From contig JAPLKL010000067.1 in assembly GCA_026388095.1 (NCBI GenBank), positions 1-64,000 of the forward strand: 64,000 nucleotides of DNA, given 5' to 3'. Source of the stretch: Elusimicrobiota bacterium. GTDB taxonomy: Bacteria > Elusimicrobiota > Elusimicrobia > UBA1565 > UBA9628. Position 1 is the stretch's first letter, and the number at the start of each line of letters is the position of its first letter. This document shows, in pieces, positions 52,570-60,574 of this stretch. Both the position numbers and the translations under genes were made by a program. The notes under the pieces were generated by a model. It saw only the letters and a list, made by a program, of their open reading frames with translations, was not told the DNA's origin and made no database searches.

Positions 52570-53642
52570 GCATCTTCTCCTGGTACATGGTGCGGCGCTT
52601 CAGCAAGCCTTTCCTGTTCGGGCTGGGGCTCTTCGCGGTGCTCATCTTCCTGGGCGACCTCTTCAATAAGATGCACCAGCTCATGAAGAGCCATGCGTCG
52701 CTCTGGATCATCCTGCAGTACCTTTGGCTCGACGTGCCCTATTGGGGGGTGCGCATCATCCCGATGGCGACGCTGCTGGCGACCTTGGTGGCCATCACGG
52801 GCTTCATCCAGAGCGGGGAGTGGCTGGCGGGGCAGGCTTGCGGCTTCGAGTCGCGGACCTTCTGGAAGCCTCTGGTGGGCTGCGCTCTGGCCGTCACGGT
52901 CCTGTGCTTCGCCGCGCAGGAGACGATCCTGCCCGCCTGCTATCACCGCGTCCGCCAGCTTTGGGAGGACCGGATCTACCCGGAATGGGATTGGGACGTG
53001 TTCCAGGGGGTGGCTTTCGTGGTGGGCCCGGAGCGCTTCGTCTCGGCCCAGACCCTGTTCGTCAAGGCCGGCCAGCTGGAGCGCCCGGTCCTGGAGGACG
53101 TGGGAACCGACGGCGTGGCGCGCCAGCTCGACGCTTTGAAGGCGTCTTGGGACGCCTCGCTCGGACGCTGGGTGTTTCTTGACGGCGTGGAGCGCATCTT
53201 CGACAAGGGGGTGATGCGGGAGACGCCCTTCAAGCGCAAGGTCTCGGAGCTGGACCTGCCGCCGCGCACCCTGGTCCCCAAGACTGTGGATCCGGACGAG
53301 ATGTCGCTGCTGGAGCTTTTGAGCTACAGCCGGCGCATGCGCCGGCTGGGCGCGCCGGTGACCCAACTGCGGGTGGCGGCTCACGCCAAGGTGGCCTATC
53401 CCTTCACCAACGTGATATTCTGCGCCCTGGGCATCCCGATCGCCATGCGCTTGCGCCGCAGCCCCATGGTCGTGAACTTCTGCGTGGCCATGGCCATTTC
53501 CTTCCTGTTCCTGTGGTTCATAGAGCTGGGCAAGGCCCTGGGGGCGAGCGGTCGCCTGCCGCCCGTTGCCGCCGCCTGGACTCCGAACCTGGTGTTCGGG
53601 GGCTTGGCCGCGGGGTTCATCAAGCGCTGGGCTTGGCATTGA
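52566..53642 (+). CDS. lptG: LptF/LptG-family permease, second copy
   Basis: 358 residues, same six-helix layout. GDLFNKMHQLMKSHASLW, YWGVRIIPMATLLATLVAITGFIQSGEWLAGQACG and the C-terminal AYPFTNVIFCALGIPIAMRLRR place it with LptG. It pairs with the upstream gene to form the LPS-export channel. A 10-bp triloop hairpin sits just after its stop. Confidence 0.93.
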   Translation: MSIFSWYMVRRFSKPFLFGLGLFAVLIFLGDLFNKMHQLMKSHASLWIILQYLWLDVPYWGVRIIPMATLLATLVAITGFIQSGEWLAGQACGFESRTFWKPLVGCALAVTVLCFAAQETILPACYHRVRQLWEDRIYPEWDWDVFQGVAFVVGPERFVSAQTLFVKAGQLERPVLEDVGTDGVARQLDALKASWDASLGRWVFLDGVERIFDKGVMRETPFKRKVSELDLPPRTLVPKTVDPDEMSLLELLSYSRRMRRLGAPVTQLRVAAHAKVAYPFTNVIFCALGIPIAMRLRRSPMVVNFCVAMAISFLFLWFIELGKALGASGRLPPVAAAWTPNLVFGGLAAGFIKRWAWH

Positions 53643-53644
53643 AA

Positions 53645-53667
53645 TCCCCGGCGCGCAGCGCCGGGGA
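53645..53667. terminator. Hairpin between convergent lptG and TraF-like genes
   Basis: TCCCCGGCGC and its reverse complement with loop GCA, a 10-bp perfect stem 3 nt after the lptG stop. Followed by GACGGAACCGGCGG, a module also seen in hairpin repeats A and B. Likely a bidirectional end signal though no U-tract is present. Confidence 0.6.
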
Positions 53668-53700
53668 AGGGCACCCCTGACGGAACCGGCGGCGAGAAGC

Positions 53701-54963
53701 CTACTCCGCCTTGGCCGCGTCCTTGCCGCCGCCGAAGAGCATGCCCACCTGCACTCCGAGGGAGAGCTCGGCGGGGATCTTCTCGTTCTTCTGGGCGGAT
53801 TTGGTCTGCACTCGCGACGGCGAGACCATGGCCGAGGCGTCCACCATGAAGTGCAGCAAGTGGATCCCGAAGCCTCCGGTCAGGGAGGTCTTGGAGCCGG
53901 ACTGCGCCAAGTTGCGCGCCAGGCCGATCCGGAGGGGGACGTTGAAGTTCTGGCTGTTGCCCAGGTTGACCTCGGTGCCCACGCCCGCGTACTGGCTGGC
54001 CACTCCGCCCACCGAGGTCAGGTTCCTGGTGAGGTCGGCGTCTGCCGCCAGGTGCCAGAAGCTGAGGGGGCTCACGGCCACGCCCAGGCGCGCGTTGCCC
54101 TGCAGGGAGTAATTGGAGGGCGCTCCCGCGAGCTTGGCTTGGTCCGGGTTTGAGAACTGCGGGTTGTTGATGTTGCGCGCGGTGATGCCGATGCGCGGCT
54201 GGAAGGGCACGATCTCGAGCGTGCGGTGCACGTCCCAGAGAGCTCCCAGGTCCACGCCGGGCTGGACGCTGGTCTTGGCGCCGCTCATGAACTTGTTGAG
54301 GGCGTTGGACGCGCCGGGCGAGTTGGCGTTGAGGGAGTAGTCGTACCAGCCCGCCTTGCCCACCAGGATCTTGAGGTTGCCGCCCACGAACAGGCCCGGC
54401 ACCCAGGGCAGCTCCCGGCCGTAGCCGGCCCCGATCTCCGTCACGGAGAGGCCTTTGATGATGAGTTCGGATTGGTTGTTGGCGAAGGTGGCGGCCGTGG
54501 TGTTGGTGTTGTCGATCTTGGGCACGGCCGCGGCATAGCCCAGGTCGTTGACGAACACGGCCAGCTTATCGATCTTGACGTGCGCGCCCAAAGCCGCGTC
54601 GGCGCGCAGGCCGTTGTTCGGGTCGTTGAGCTTGGCCAAGGCCGAGTCGATGTTGGGCTGGGCGCACAGAGGCCCGACCGGGGTCTTTTGGCAGTCGCTG
54701 ATGATGTCGTGCGCGTCGTTGGCGCCCTCGATGACCTGCCCGGTGAGCGCGGCATGCACGTCCGCCGGCACCTGCACGCCCGAGGGGCTCTCGGCGCGGC
54801 CCAAGGAGGCCGGGTTCCAGTAGCCCCCGACTGGGCCCTCGGCGACGGCCACGCCGGCTCCGCCCATGCCCATGGCCCGCGCTCCCAGGACGTGCCACTC
54901 CGTGGCGTAACCGGCCTGGGCCAACAACGAAGTCAAAGCGACGACGAGGGAAGCTCGTTTCAT
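53701..54963 (-). CDS. TraF-like outer-membrane barrel protein
   Basis: 420 residues with a signal peptide. The opening GARAMGMGGAGVAVAEGPVGGYWNPASLG is the signature of PF13729-like (TraF_2) or PorV-like barrels; the rest alternates beta strands and Gly turns (GVGTEVNLG, GGFGIHLLHF) to a C-terminal strand before an Ala/Lys tail. Despite the name no conjugation genes are near. TATACT lies 6 nt before the ATG at 54963 (54970-54975), with TTGCGC 18 bp further; the upstream in-frame start at 55104 lacks a signal peptide. Divergent from ychF by 55 bp. Confidence 0.82.
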   Translation of the reverse strand: MKRASLVVALTSLLAQAGYATEWHVLGARAMGMGGAGVAVAEGPVGGYWNPASLGRAESPSGVQVPADVHAALTGQVIEGANDAHDIISDCQKTPVGPLCAQPNIDSALAKLNDPNNGLRADAALGAHVKIDKLAVFVNDLGYAAAVPKIDNTNTTAATFANNQSELIIKGLSVTEIGAGYGRELPWVPGLFVGGNLKILVGKAGWYDYSLNANSPGASNALNKFMSGAKTSVQPGVDLGALWDVHRTLEIVPFQPRIGITARNINNPQFSNPDQAKLAGAPSNYSLQGNARLGVAVSPLSFWHLAADADLTRNLTSVGGVASQYAGVGTEVNLGNSQNFNVPLRIGLARNLAQSGSKTSLTGGFGIHLLHFMVDASAMVSPSRVQTKSAQKNEKIPAELSLGVQVGMLFGGGKDAAKAE

Positions 54964-55005
54964 GGGGAAAGTATAGAAGAAGTCCGTCGGGAGGCGCAAC
55001 TTTGA

Positions 55006-55018
55006 TAAGATGGCTGGG
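55006..55018 (+). promoter_or_regulatory. Probable leaderless promoter of ychF
   Basis: TAAGAT at 55006-55011 ends 7 nt before ATG 55019. The ATG inside TAAGATG (55010) is in frame but would lie within the -10 box. Confidence 0.5.
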
Positions 55019-56098
55019 ATGGAGATCGGCATCGTCGGCCTGCCCAACGTCGGCAAGTCCACCATCTTCAACGCCCTGACCTCCGGCCACGCGGCCGCCT
55101 CCAACTACCCCTTCACCACTCTTTCGCCCAACGTGGGCGTAGTCGCCGTGCCCGACGCGCGCCTGGAGCGCCTGCACGCCCTCTTCCCCGCCAAGAAGAA
55201 GTTCCCGGCCACGGTGCGCTTCGTGGACATCGCGGGACTGGTGAAAGGCGCTGCGGCCGGCGAAGGCCTGGGCAACAAGTTCCTCTCGCACATCCGCGAG
55301 GTCGACGCGGTGCTGATGCTGGTGCGGCTCTTCCACGACCCGGACGTGGTCCACACCATGGGCGGAGTGGACCCGCGGCGAGACGTGGAGGTGGTGGAGG
55401 CCGAGCTCATCCTGGCCGACCTGGCCGCGGTGGAGAAGGCCATGGAGAAGCTCGTCACCAAGGCCCGCACCGGGGTAGGTGAGGCGCGCGCCGCCCTCGC
55501 CGTGCTGGAGAAGGTCAAGCCCGGCCTGCAGGCGGGCAAGACCGTGCGCCAGTTGGGACTGCCCCCGGAGGCGGTCAAGGACTTCTTCTTCCTCACGGCC
55601 AAACCCATGCTTTTCGTGGGCAACACGGATGAGAAGACGGACCCGGCCTTGGCGGAGCAGTTGGAGGCGCTGGCCCGGTCGCGGGGCGCTGGCTGCATCG
55701 CCTTGACCGGCAAGCTCGAGGCCGAGCTCGCGGAGCTGCCGCCCGAGGAGCGCGGGGCATTCCTGAAGGACATGGGGCTGCAAGCCCCCGGCCTGGAGCG
55801 CGTCATCGTGGCGGCGTACAAGCTGCTGGGCCAGATCAGCTTCTTCACCATCGGCGAGGCCGAGATTCGCGCCTGGAACCTCGCCTCGGGCTGGAAGGCC
55901 CCGCAGGCCGCGGGGCGCATCCATACGGATTTCGAGAAAGGCTTCATCAAGGCCGATGTCTATCCCTTCGCGGAGCTCGACCGGCACGGCTCCGAGGCGG
56001 CCCTGCGCGAGAAGGGCCTCATCCGCTCCGAGGGCAAGGACTATGTCGTCAAGGACGGCGATGTCTGCTTCTTCAAATTCTCCCCGCCCGGCCATTAG
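55019..56098 (+). CDS. ychF: Redox-regulated ATPase YchF (Obg-type GTPase family)
   Basis: 359 residues; a universally conserved ribosome-associated ATPase. Walker A GLPNVGKST near the start, DIAGLVKGAAAGEGLGNKFL (switch II), the NTDE specificity variant, the coiled-coil middle and the C-terminal TGS domain (FTIGEAEIRAWNL...GRIHTDFEKGFIKADV). The start at 55019 matches family length; 55010 is the alternative. Overlaps the next gene by 38 bp. Confidence 0.96.
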   Translation: MEIGIVGLPNVGKSTIFNALTSGHAAASNYPFTTLSPNVGVVAVPDARLERLHALFPAKKKFPATVRFVDIAGLVKGAAAGEGLGNKFLSHIREVDAVLMLVRLFHDPDVVHTMGGVDPRRDVEVVEAELILADLAAVEKAMEKLVTKARTGVGEARAALAVLEKVKPGLQAGKTVRQLGLPPEAVKDFFFLTAKPMLFVGNTDEKTDPALAEQLEALARSRGAGCIALTGKLEAELAELPPEERGAFLKDMGLQAPGLERVIVAAYKLLGQISFFTIGEAEIRAWNLASGWKAPQAAGRIHTDFEKGFIKADVYPFAELDRHGSEAALREKGLIRSEGKDYVVKDGDVCFFKFSPPGH

Positions 56099-57257
56099 CC
56101 CGCGCTGCTCCCATTTCGGGACCTGCGGCGGCTGCGCCAGCCAGCACCTGCCCTACGAGGAGCAGCTCCGGCTCAAGACCGAGAAGGTCCGTGCGGCCCT
56201 GGCCTCTATAAAGGATATCCCCGAGCCCAGGACCCACGCCTCGCCGGACATCTGGTTCTACCGCAACAAGATGGAGTTCAGTTTCGGGGACGTCTATCCC
56301 CCGCAGACGGGCGGGCCCACGGTTAAGCTGGGCATGAAGCCCAAGGGCCGCTGGTACGAGATCCTGGACCTGCGGGAATGCTTCCTGCTTTCCGCGGAGA
56401 CGGCGCCGCTGCTGGCGCGCGTGCGCGCCTGGGCGGAGTCGCAGCGGCTCGCCCCGTACAACGGCCACAAGAAGACGGGCTTCCTGCGCCACCTGGTGCT
56501 GCGCGAGGGCAAGAACACGGGCGAGCGCATGGTCAACCTGGTGACGGCTCCGGGGGATTTCCCGGCCGATTCCTTCCTGGCGGCCGTCGCAGAGGCCTAC
56601 CCCGCCGCCACGATCCTGCGCGGGATCAACGACAAGGTCTCGGATGTGGCGGTCAGCGACCGGCTGGAGGTGCTCTCCGGTCCGGGGCATATCACCGAGG
56701 TCCTGCGCTTCGACGACAGGGAGCTCGAGTTCCGCATCTCGCCGCATTCCTTCTTCCAGACCAATACGGGGGCCGCCAACCTCCTTTACGGCCTGGTGCG
56801 CGACTGGGTCAAGGAAGAGAAGGCCGGCACGGTGCTGGACCTCTACTCCGGCGGAGGCGGGATCACGCTTTCCGTTGCGGACTGCTGCCGCAAGGTCGTG
56901 GGCGTGGAATCCAATGCGGCCGCGGTCGAAGACGCCAAGGCCAACGCGCGGTTCAACCGGCTGCACAACGCCGAATTCTACTCCGGCTCCACGGAATTCC
57001 TCCTGCCCGCGCTGCTGGCTTTGGAGCCGCAGGTGCTCATCTGCGACCCGCCCCGGGCCGGGATGCACCCGACGGCGCGCGCGGCGCTGGCCGCCCAGGG
57101 GCCCGGCACGGTCATCTGCGTCTCCTGCAACCCGGCGTCCTTGGCGCGGGACCTGGAGGCGCTGTGCGCCGCGTACCGTCTGGAGCGCCTGGAGGTCTTC
57201 GACCTGTTTCCGCACACGGAGCATGTGGAGACCGTGGCCCTCCTGCGGCGAAATTAG
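56061..57257 (+). CDS. RNA (uracil-5)-methyltransferase of the RlmD/RumA/TrmA group
   Basis: 398 residues. Iron-sulfur cysteines near the N-terminus (C16, C22, C25 in CSHFGTCGGC), no TRAM domain. The Rossmann part carries VLDLYSGGGGITLSVA, CDPPRAGMHPTARAAL and the catalytic Cys in VCVSCNPASLARDL. It methylates a uridine of 23S rRNA or tRNA. The start is uncertain: ATG at 56061 lies within ychF and is the only normal start ahead of the cluster; no Shine-Dalgarno. Confidence 0.9.
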   Translation: MSASSNSPRPAISPRCSHFGTCGGCASQHLPYEEQLRLKTEKVRAALASIKDIPEPRTHASPDIWFYRNKMEFSFGDVYPPQTGGPTVKLGMKPKGRWYEILDLRECFLLSAETAPLLARVRAWAESQRLAPYNGHKKTGFLRHLVLREGKNTGERMVNLVTAPGDFPADSFLAAVAEAYPAATILRGINDKVSDVAVSDRLEVLSGPGHITEVLRFDDRELEFRISPHSFFQTNTGAANLLYGLVRDWVKEEKAGTVLDLYSGGGGITLSVADCCRKVVGVESNAAAVEDAKANARFNRLHNAEFYSGSTEFLLPALLALEPQVLICDPPRAGMHPTARAALAAQGPGTVICVSCNPASLARDLEALCAAYRLERLEVFDLFPHTEHVETVALLRRN

Positions 57258-57258
57258 T

Positions 57259-57264
57259 TATAAT
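57259..57264 (+). promoter_or_regulatory. -10 box of tRNA-Arg
   Basis: TATAAT overlapping the end of the methyltransferase stop region, 22 nt before the tRNA 5' end. No clear -35. Confidence 0.55.
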
Positions 57265-57286
57265 CTGGACCTTCGCTCCTGATACT

Positions 57287-57361
57287 GCGCTCGTAACACA
57301 ATGGATAGTGTCCAAGCCTGCGAAGCTTGGTATATAGGTTCGATTCCTATCGAGCGCACCA
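57287..57361 (+). tRNA. tRNA-Arg (anticodon GCG)
   Basis: Cloverleaf with acceptor GCGCTCG/CGAGCGC, D-arm with ACACAATGGATAGTGT, anticodon stem CAAGC/GCTTG and loop CTGCGAA giving GCG, T-arm AGGTTCGATTCCT, discriminator A and encoded CCA. GCG reads CGC directly rather than through the inosine anticodon ACG common in bacteria. Confidence 0.96.
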
Positions 57362-57408
57362 TTTTCCGACGAGGAACCGGCGTCTGGCCGGTCCCGCTGG
57401 CCCCCGCC

Positions 57409-57780
57409 TCACCCCAGGGCCGCTGCCACGCGCCGGCGCAGGTCCGCCATCGCGAAAGGCTTCTGCACCACCTCGTGGGCTCCGCTCATCATGGCGATGC
57501 CCTGCTCCCGGATGGTGTCCCGGCCGGTCATGATGATGATGTGGGGGGATTCGGGTCCCAGCTTGCTGGTGACCTCGCTGGCGACATGGTAGCCGTCGAT
57601 GTGGGGCATCATCACGTCGAGGAGGATGAGGTCGGGCTTCTCGGCCAGAGCCACCCGCAGGGCTTCCTTGCCGTCGACGGCGGTGAGGGTTTCGTAGCCT
57701 TGAGCGGTGAACTCCGTCCTGAGGAGCTCCAGCAGGTCCAGATCGTCCTCCGCCACTAAGATGCGCTTTCTATCCGCCAT
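57409..57780 (-). CDS. Response regulator, receiver domain only
   Basis: 123-residue CheY-like receiver: acidic pair in VAEDDLDLLELL, phospho-Asp in LILLDVMMPHIDGY, Thr in IIIMTGRD and Lys in VVQKPFAM. GGGAGA precedes the ATG at 57780. It has no output domain and no adjacent kinase. Divergent from the methyltransferase gene. Confidence 0.93.
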   Translation of the reverse strand: MADRKRILVAEDDLDLLELLRTEFTAQGYETLTAVDGKEALRVALAEKPDLILLDVMMPHIDGYHVASEVTSKLGPESPHIIIMTGRDTIREQGIAMMSGAHEVVQKPFAMADLRRRVAAALG

Positions 57781-57884
57781 GATTTGTCTCCCGGGATTCC
57801 GTGGACAGATTCTAACAGATTCTGACCTGCCGCCTCTTGTCCGCCCGGATTTGGTATTCTTCCCGCGAAGGACCAAGGCACTCT

Positions 57885-58661
57885 GTGAAGCCTCCCGCGC
57901 TCCGCGTCCCCAAGGACTGGTGGCGCAAGCTCTTCACCCCCGAGTTCTTCGACCCGGCCGATAAGCTGCACCTGGCCCTGGCTCCCATGCAGGCCGCTTT
58001 CCTCATGAAGGCCCTGCGCCTCAAACGCGGGGCCGCGCTCTTGGACCTCTGCTGCGGCCCGGGGCGGCACTCCCTGCTGCTCGCCCGCAAAGGGCTGCGC
58101 GTGACCGGCCTGGACCTTTCCAAGCCCTACCTGCGCAGGGCGCGCGAGCGCGCCCGGCGCCTGAAGCTGCCCGTGCGCTTCGTGCTCGCGGACATGCGCG
58201 CGCTCCCCTTCCGCGCCGAGTTCGACGCGGTCATCAACCTCTTCACCAGCTTCGGCTACTTCCACCGGCAGAGCGAGAACCTGGCCGTGCTGCGGGGCGT
58301 GCGCCGGGCCCTCAAGCCGGGCGGCCTGCTGTTCATGGAGATGATGCACCGAGGCTGGGTCACGCGCAATTTCACGGCGCGGGATTGGACGACCTTGGAC
58401 GGCGGCTATCTCCTGGAGGAGCGCAAGCTGCTGGCCGGGGGGCGGCGCATCGCGACCCGCTGGGTGCGCGTCTATCCCGACGGCAGACGCTTGGAGCGGC
58501 GGCTCGCCTTGCACAACTACGACCAGGCTTCTCTGTCGGCCTTGCTCCGGCGCGCGGGCCTGGAGCCCGTACGCTTCTGGGGCGGTTTCGCCGGGGAGCC
58601 CCTGCGCCAGGGCTCCAAGCGGCTCATGGTCCTGGCGCGCGCTGGAGGGAGAAGAACATGA
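57885..58661 (+). CDS. Class I SAM-dependent methyltransferase
   Basis: 258 residues from GTG at 57885. Motif I LLDLCCGPGRHSLLLARKGLRVTGLDLS, motif post-I acidic Asp, FDAVINLFTSFGYF and LKPGGLLFMEM are those of a small-molecule or ubiE-like methyltransferase. The start is chosen from family length; the frame is open upstream to 57837. Stop overlaps the next ATG (ATGA). Substrate unknown. Confidence 0.9.
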   Translation: MKPPALRVPKDWWRKLFTPEFFDPADKLHLALAPMQAAFLMKALRLKRGAALLDLCCGPGRHSLLLARKGLRVTGLDLSKPYLRRARERARRLKLPVRFVLADMRALPFRAEFDAVINLFTSFGYFHRQSENLAVLRGVRRALKPGGLLFMEMMHRGWVTRNFTARDWTTLDGGYLLEERKLLAGGRRIATRWVRVYPDGRRLERRLALHNYDQASLSALLRRAGLEPVRFWGGFAGEPLRQGSKRLMVLARAGGRRT

Positions 58662-60571
58662 ACAGATCCTGGCTGGGCTTGACCGTGGCGCTCCTGCTCA
58701 CGACGGGGCCGGCCCGCGCCGTGACCGCCTACGGCGTCCCGGCGCTGGCCCGCGAGGACTTCAACCGCCTGGCCGCGGCCCAGGGGGTGCCGCTCTACTG
58801 GCAGCCCGGCGAGGATGCCGGGCCCCTGCCCGCGCCGCAGTCGCTGCTGCCCGTGGGCGAGGCGGACCTCTCCGTCTACGTCGCGGGCGGCGCCTTGAGC
58901 AACGCCTTCCATGCCGCCTATCTGAGCCTGGTCCAGGCCCGGCGCATGGAAGCGGTGCGCCGCGAGCTCGACCAGGGCCTGCCCGTGGTCATCTACAACG
59001 ACTTCCGGCAGTCTCCCGCGGCCGAGCGGTCATTGGCCGCGCACCTGGCCGCCGCGGCCAAGCTCATCGACGAGCTCTACGCCGAGCAGAAGGGCGCGCT
59101 CAAGCTGCGCGCGCTGGTCCCCGAGGGAGACGCCGCCAGCCGGGCCCTCTTCGAGCGCAACCAGGGCCCTTGGTGCGAGGCGCCGCAGACCGAGAACGAC
59201 CCCTTCTGCAGCGCGCTGCCCACCTTCCCCAAGAAGCTCTCGGACGCCTATCCGCCCGGCTGGGAGCAGGACGCGGCGCTGTGCGAGTCCTTGGGCAAGC
59301 GGCCGGAGGGCAAGTCCCTGCTCGACCCCTTCACCGTGGTCCGCGAGAAGGAGGGGCGGCCCGAGGCGCGGCCCTTGGTCTCCGTCTACGGCGGTCCCAT
59401 GCGCCGCGTGGCCGCGGAGCTGCGTCTGGCCGCGGCCGGGCTCGGCGGCGACGAGGCCGCGCTCAAGCGCTACCTCCTGGCCGCGGCCGGGGGCTTCGAG
59501 AGCGGCGACTGGGCCGCGGCCGACGAGGCCTGGGCGGACATGAACGGCCGCAACAGCAAGTGGTACCTGCGCGTGGGACCCGACGAGACGAGCTTCGAGG
59601 CCTGCCAGGAGAAGGCGGGCTTCCATCTGGCCTGGGCCCGCGTCGACTCGGCGGCGCTGTCCTGGCAGGACAAGCTGACGCCCCTGCGCCAGGAGCTGGA
59701 GGATTCCCTGGCCGAGCTCATCGGCCCGGCCTACCGGGCGCGCCGAGCGTCCTTCGCGCTGCCGGACTTCATCGCCGTGGTCTTGAACGCCGGCGACTCC
59801 CGGCCCGGCCTGGGCGCCATCGCGGGCCAGTCCCTGCCCAACTGGGGCAAGGTGGCCGAGCAGGGCCGGCGGCGCACCATGGTCATGACCAACATCACCG
59901 CGAACCCGGAATCCCGCCGCCTGAGCCGCGAGAAGGCCCGGGAGCTGCTGGCCCCGGAGGCGCTCAAGTATTATCCGGACGACGACGAGCCGGGCGTCCT
60001 GGGCACCATCCTGCACGAGGCCGCGCACAACCTGGGGCCGCACACGAACACCAAGGTCGGCGGCAAGCTGCCCTCCGAAATCTTCGGCGGCCGCCTGGAC
60101 GGCGTCTTGGAGGAGCTCAAGGCCCAGACCGCGGCCTTGTGGTACGTGGACCTGCTGCGGCGCAAGGGCCTCGTCAGCGGCGAGCGCGCGCGTCAGATCT
60201 ACGCGCACGAGCTGGTCTGGGCTTTCGGCCACATCGCCGAGGGCATGTTCAGCGACGGGGACAACCCCAAGCCCTACAGCCAGCTCGCCGCCGTCGAGAT
60301 CGGGAGCTTCCTCAAGGACGGCGCCCTGGCCTTCGGCCGGGTGGGGGAGCGCGAGCTCTTCAGCGTGGACTTCGACCGCCTGCCCGCCTCGGTGGAGGCT
60401 CTGATGCGCCGCGTGGGCCGGATCAAGGCCGCCGGCGACGCGGCCGCGGGCCGGGCGCTCGTCGACGGCTTCGTCACGGGCGAGGACGCGCGCCTGGTGC
60501 GCATGGACGAGGTCCGGCGCCGGCTCAACCGCCTGCCTCGGCCGAGCTTCTCCTACACGGTGCGTTACTGA
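58658..60571 (+). CDS. Secreted M49-like zinc metalloprotein
   Basis: 637 residues, signal peptide ending at PARA. The zinc motif is HEAAH (H453, E454, H457) in TILHEAAHNLGPH, with LEELKAQTAAL about 36 residues on supplying the Glu ligand. SRPGLGAIAGQSLPNWGKV is also typical of the dipeptidyl-peptidase III (M49) and Nudix-fused relatives; classic M49 uses HEXXXH, so this is a variant. GGAGG region precedes the ATG, which overlaps the methyltransferase stop. Exported localisation is unusual for M49. Possible peptide scavenging. Confidence 0.75.
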   Translation: MNRSWLGLTVALLLTTGPARAVTAYGVPALAREDFNRLAAAQGVPLYWQPGEDAGPLPAPQSLLPVGEADLSVYVAGGALSNAFHAAYLSLVQARRMEAVRRELDQGLPVVIYNDFRQSPAAERSLAAHLAAAAKLIDELYAEQKGALKLRALVPEGDAASRALFERNQGPWCEAPQTENDPFCSALPTFPKKLSDAYPPGWEQDAALCESLGKRPEGKSLLDPFTVVREKEGRPEARPLVSVYGGPMRRVAAELRLAAAGLGGDEAALKRYLLAAAGGFESGDWAAADEAWADMNGRNSKWYLRVGPDETSFEACQEKAGFHLAWARVDSAALSWQDKLTPLRQELEDSLAELIGPAYRARRASFALPDFIAVVLNAGDSRPGLGAIAGQSLPNWGKVAEQGRRRTMVMTNITANPESRRLSREKARELLAPEALKYYPDDDEPGVLGTILHEAAHNLGPHTNTKVGGKLPSEIFGGRLDGVLEELKAQTAALWYVDLLRRKGLVSGERARQIYAHELVWAFGHIAEGMFSDGDNPKPYSQLAAVEIGSFLKDGALAFGRVGERELFSVDFDRLPASVEALMRRVGRIKAAGDAAAGRALVDGFVTGEDARLVRMDEVRRRLNRLPRPSFSYTVRY

Positions 60572-60574
60572 GCC

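Noticed and set aside
53701-54963. Conjugation locus suggested by the TraF-like gene
   Set aside because: No other transfer genes are near; this family is widespread as generic outer-membrane barrels.
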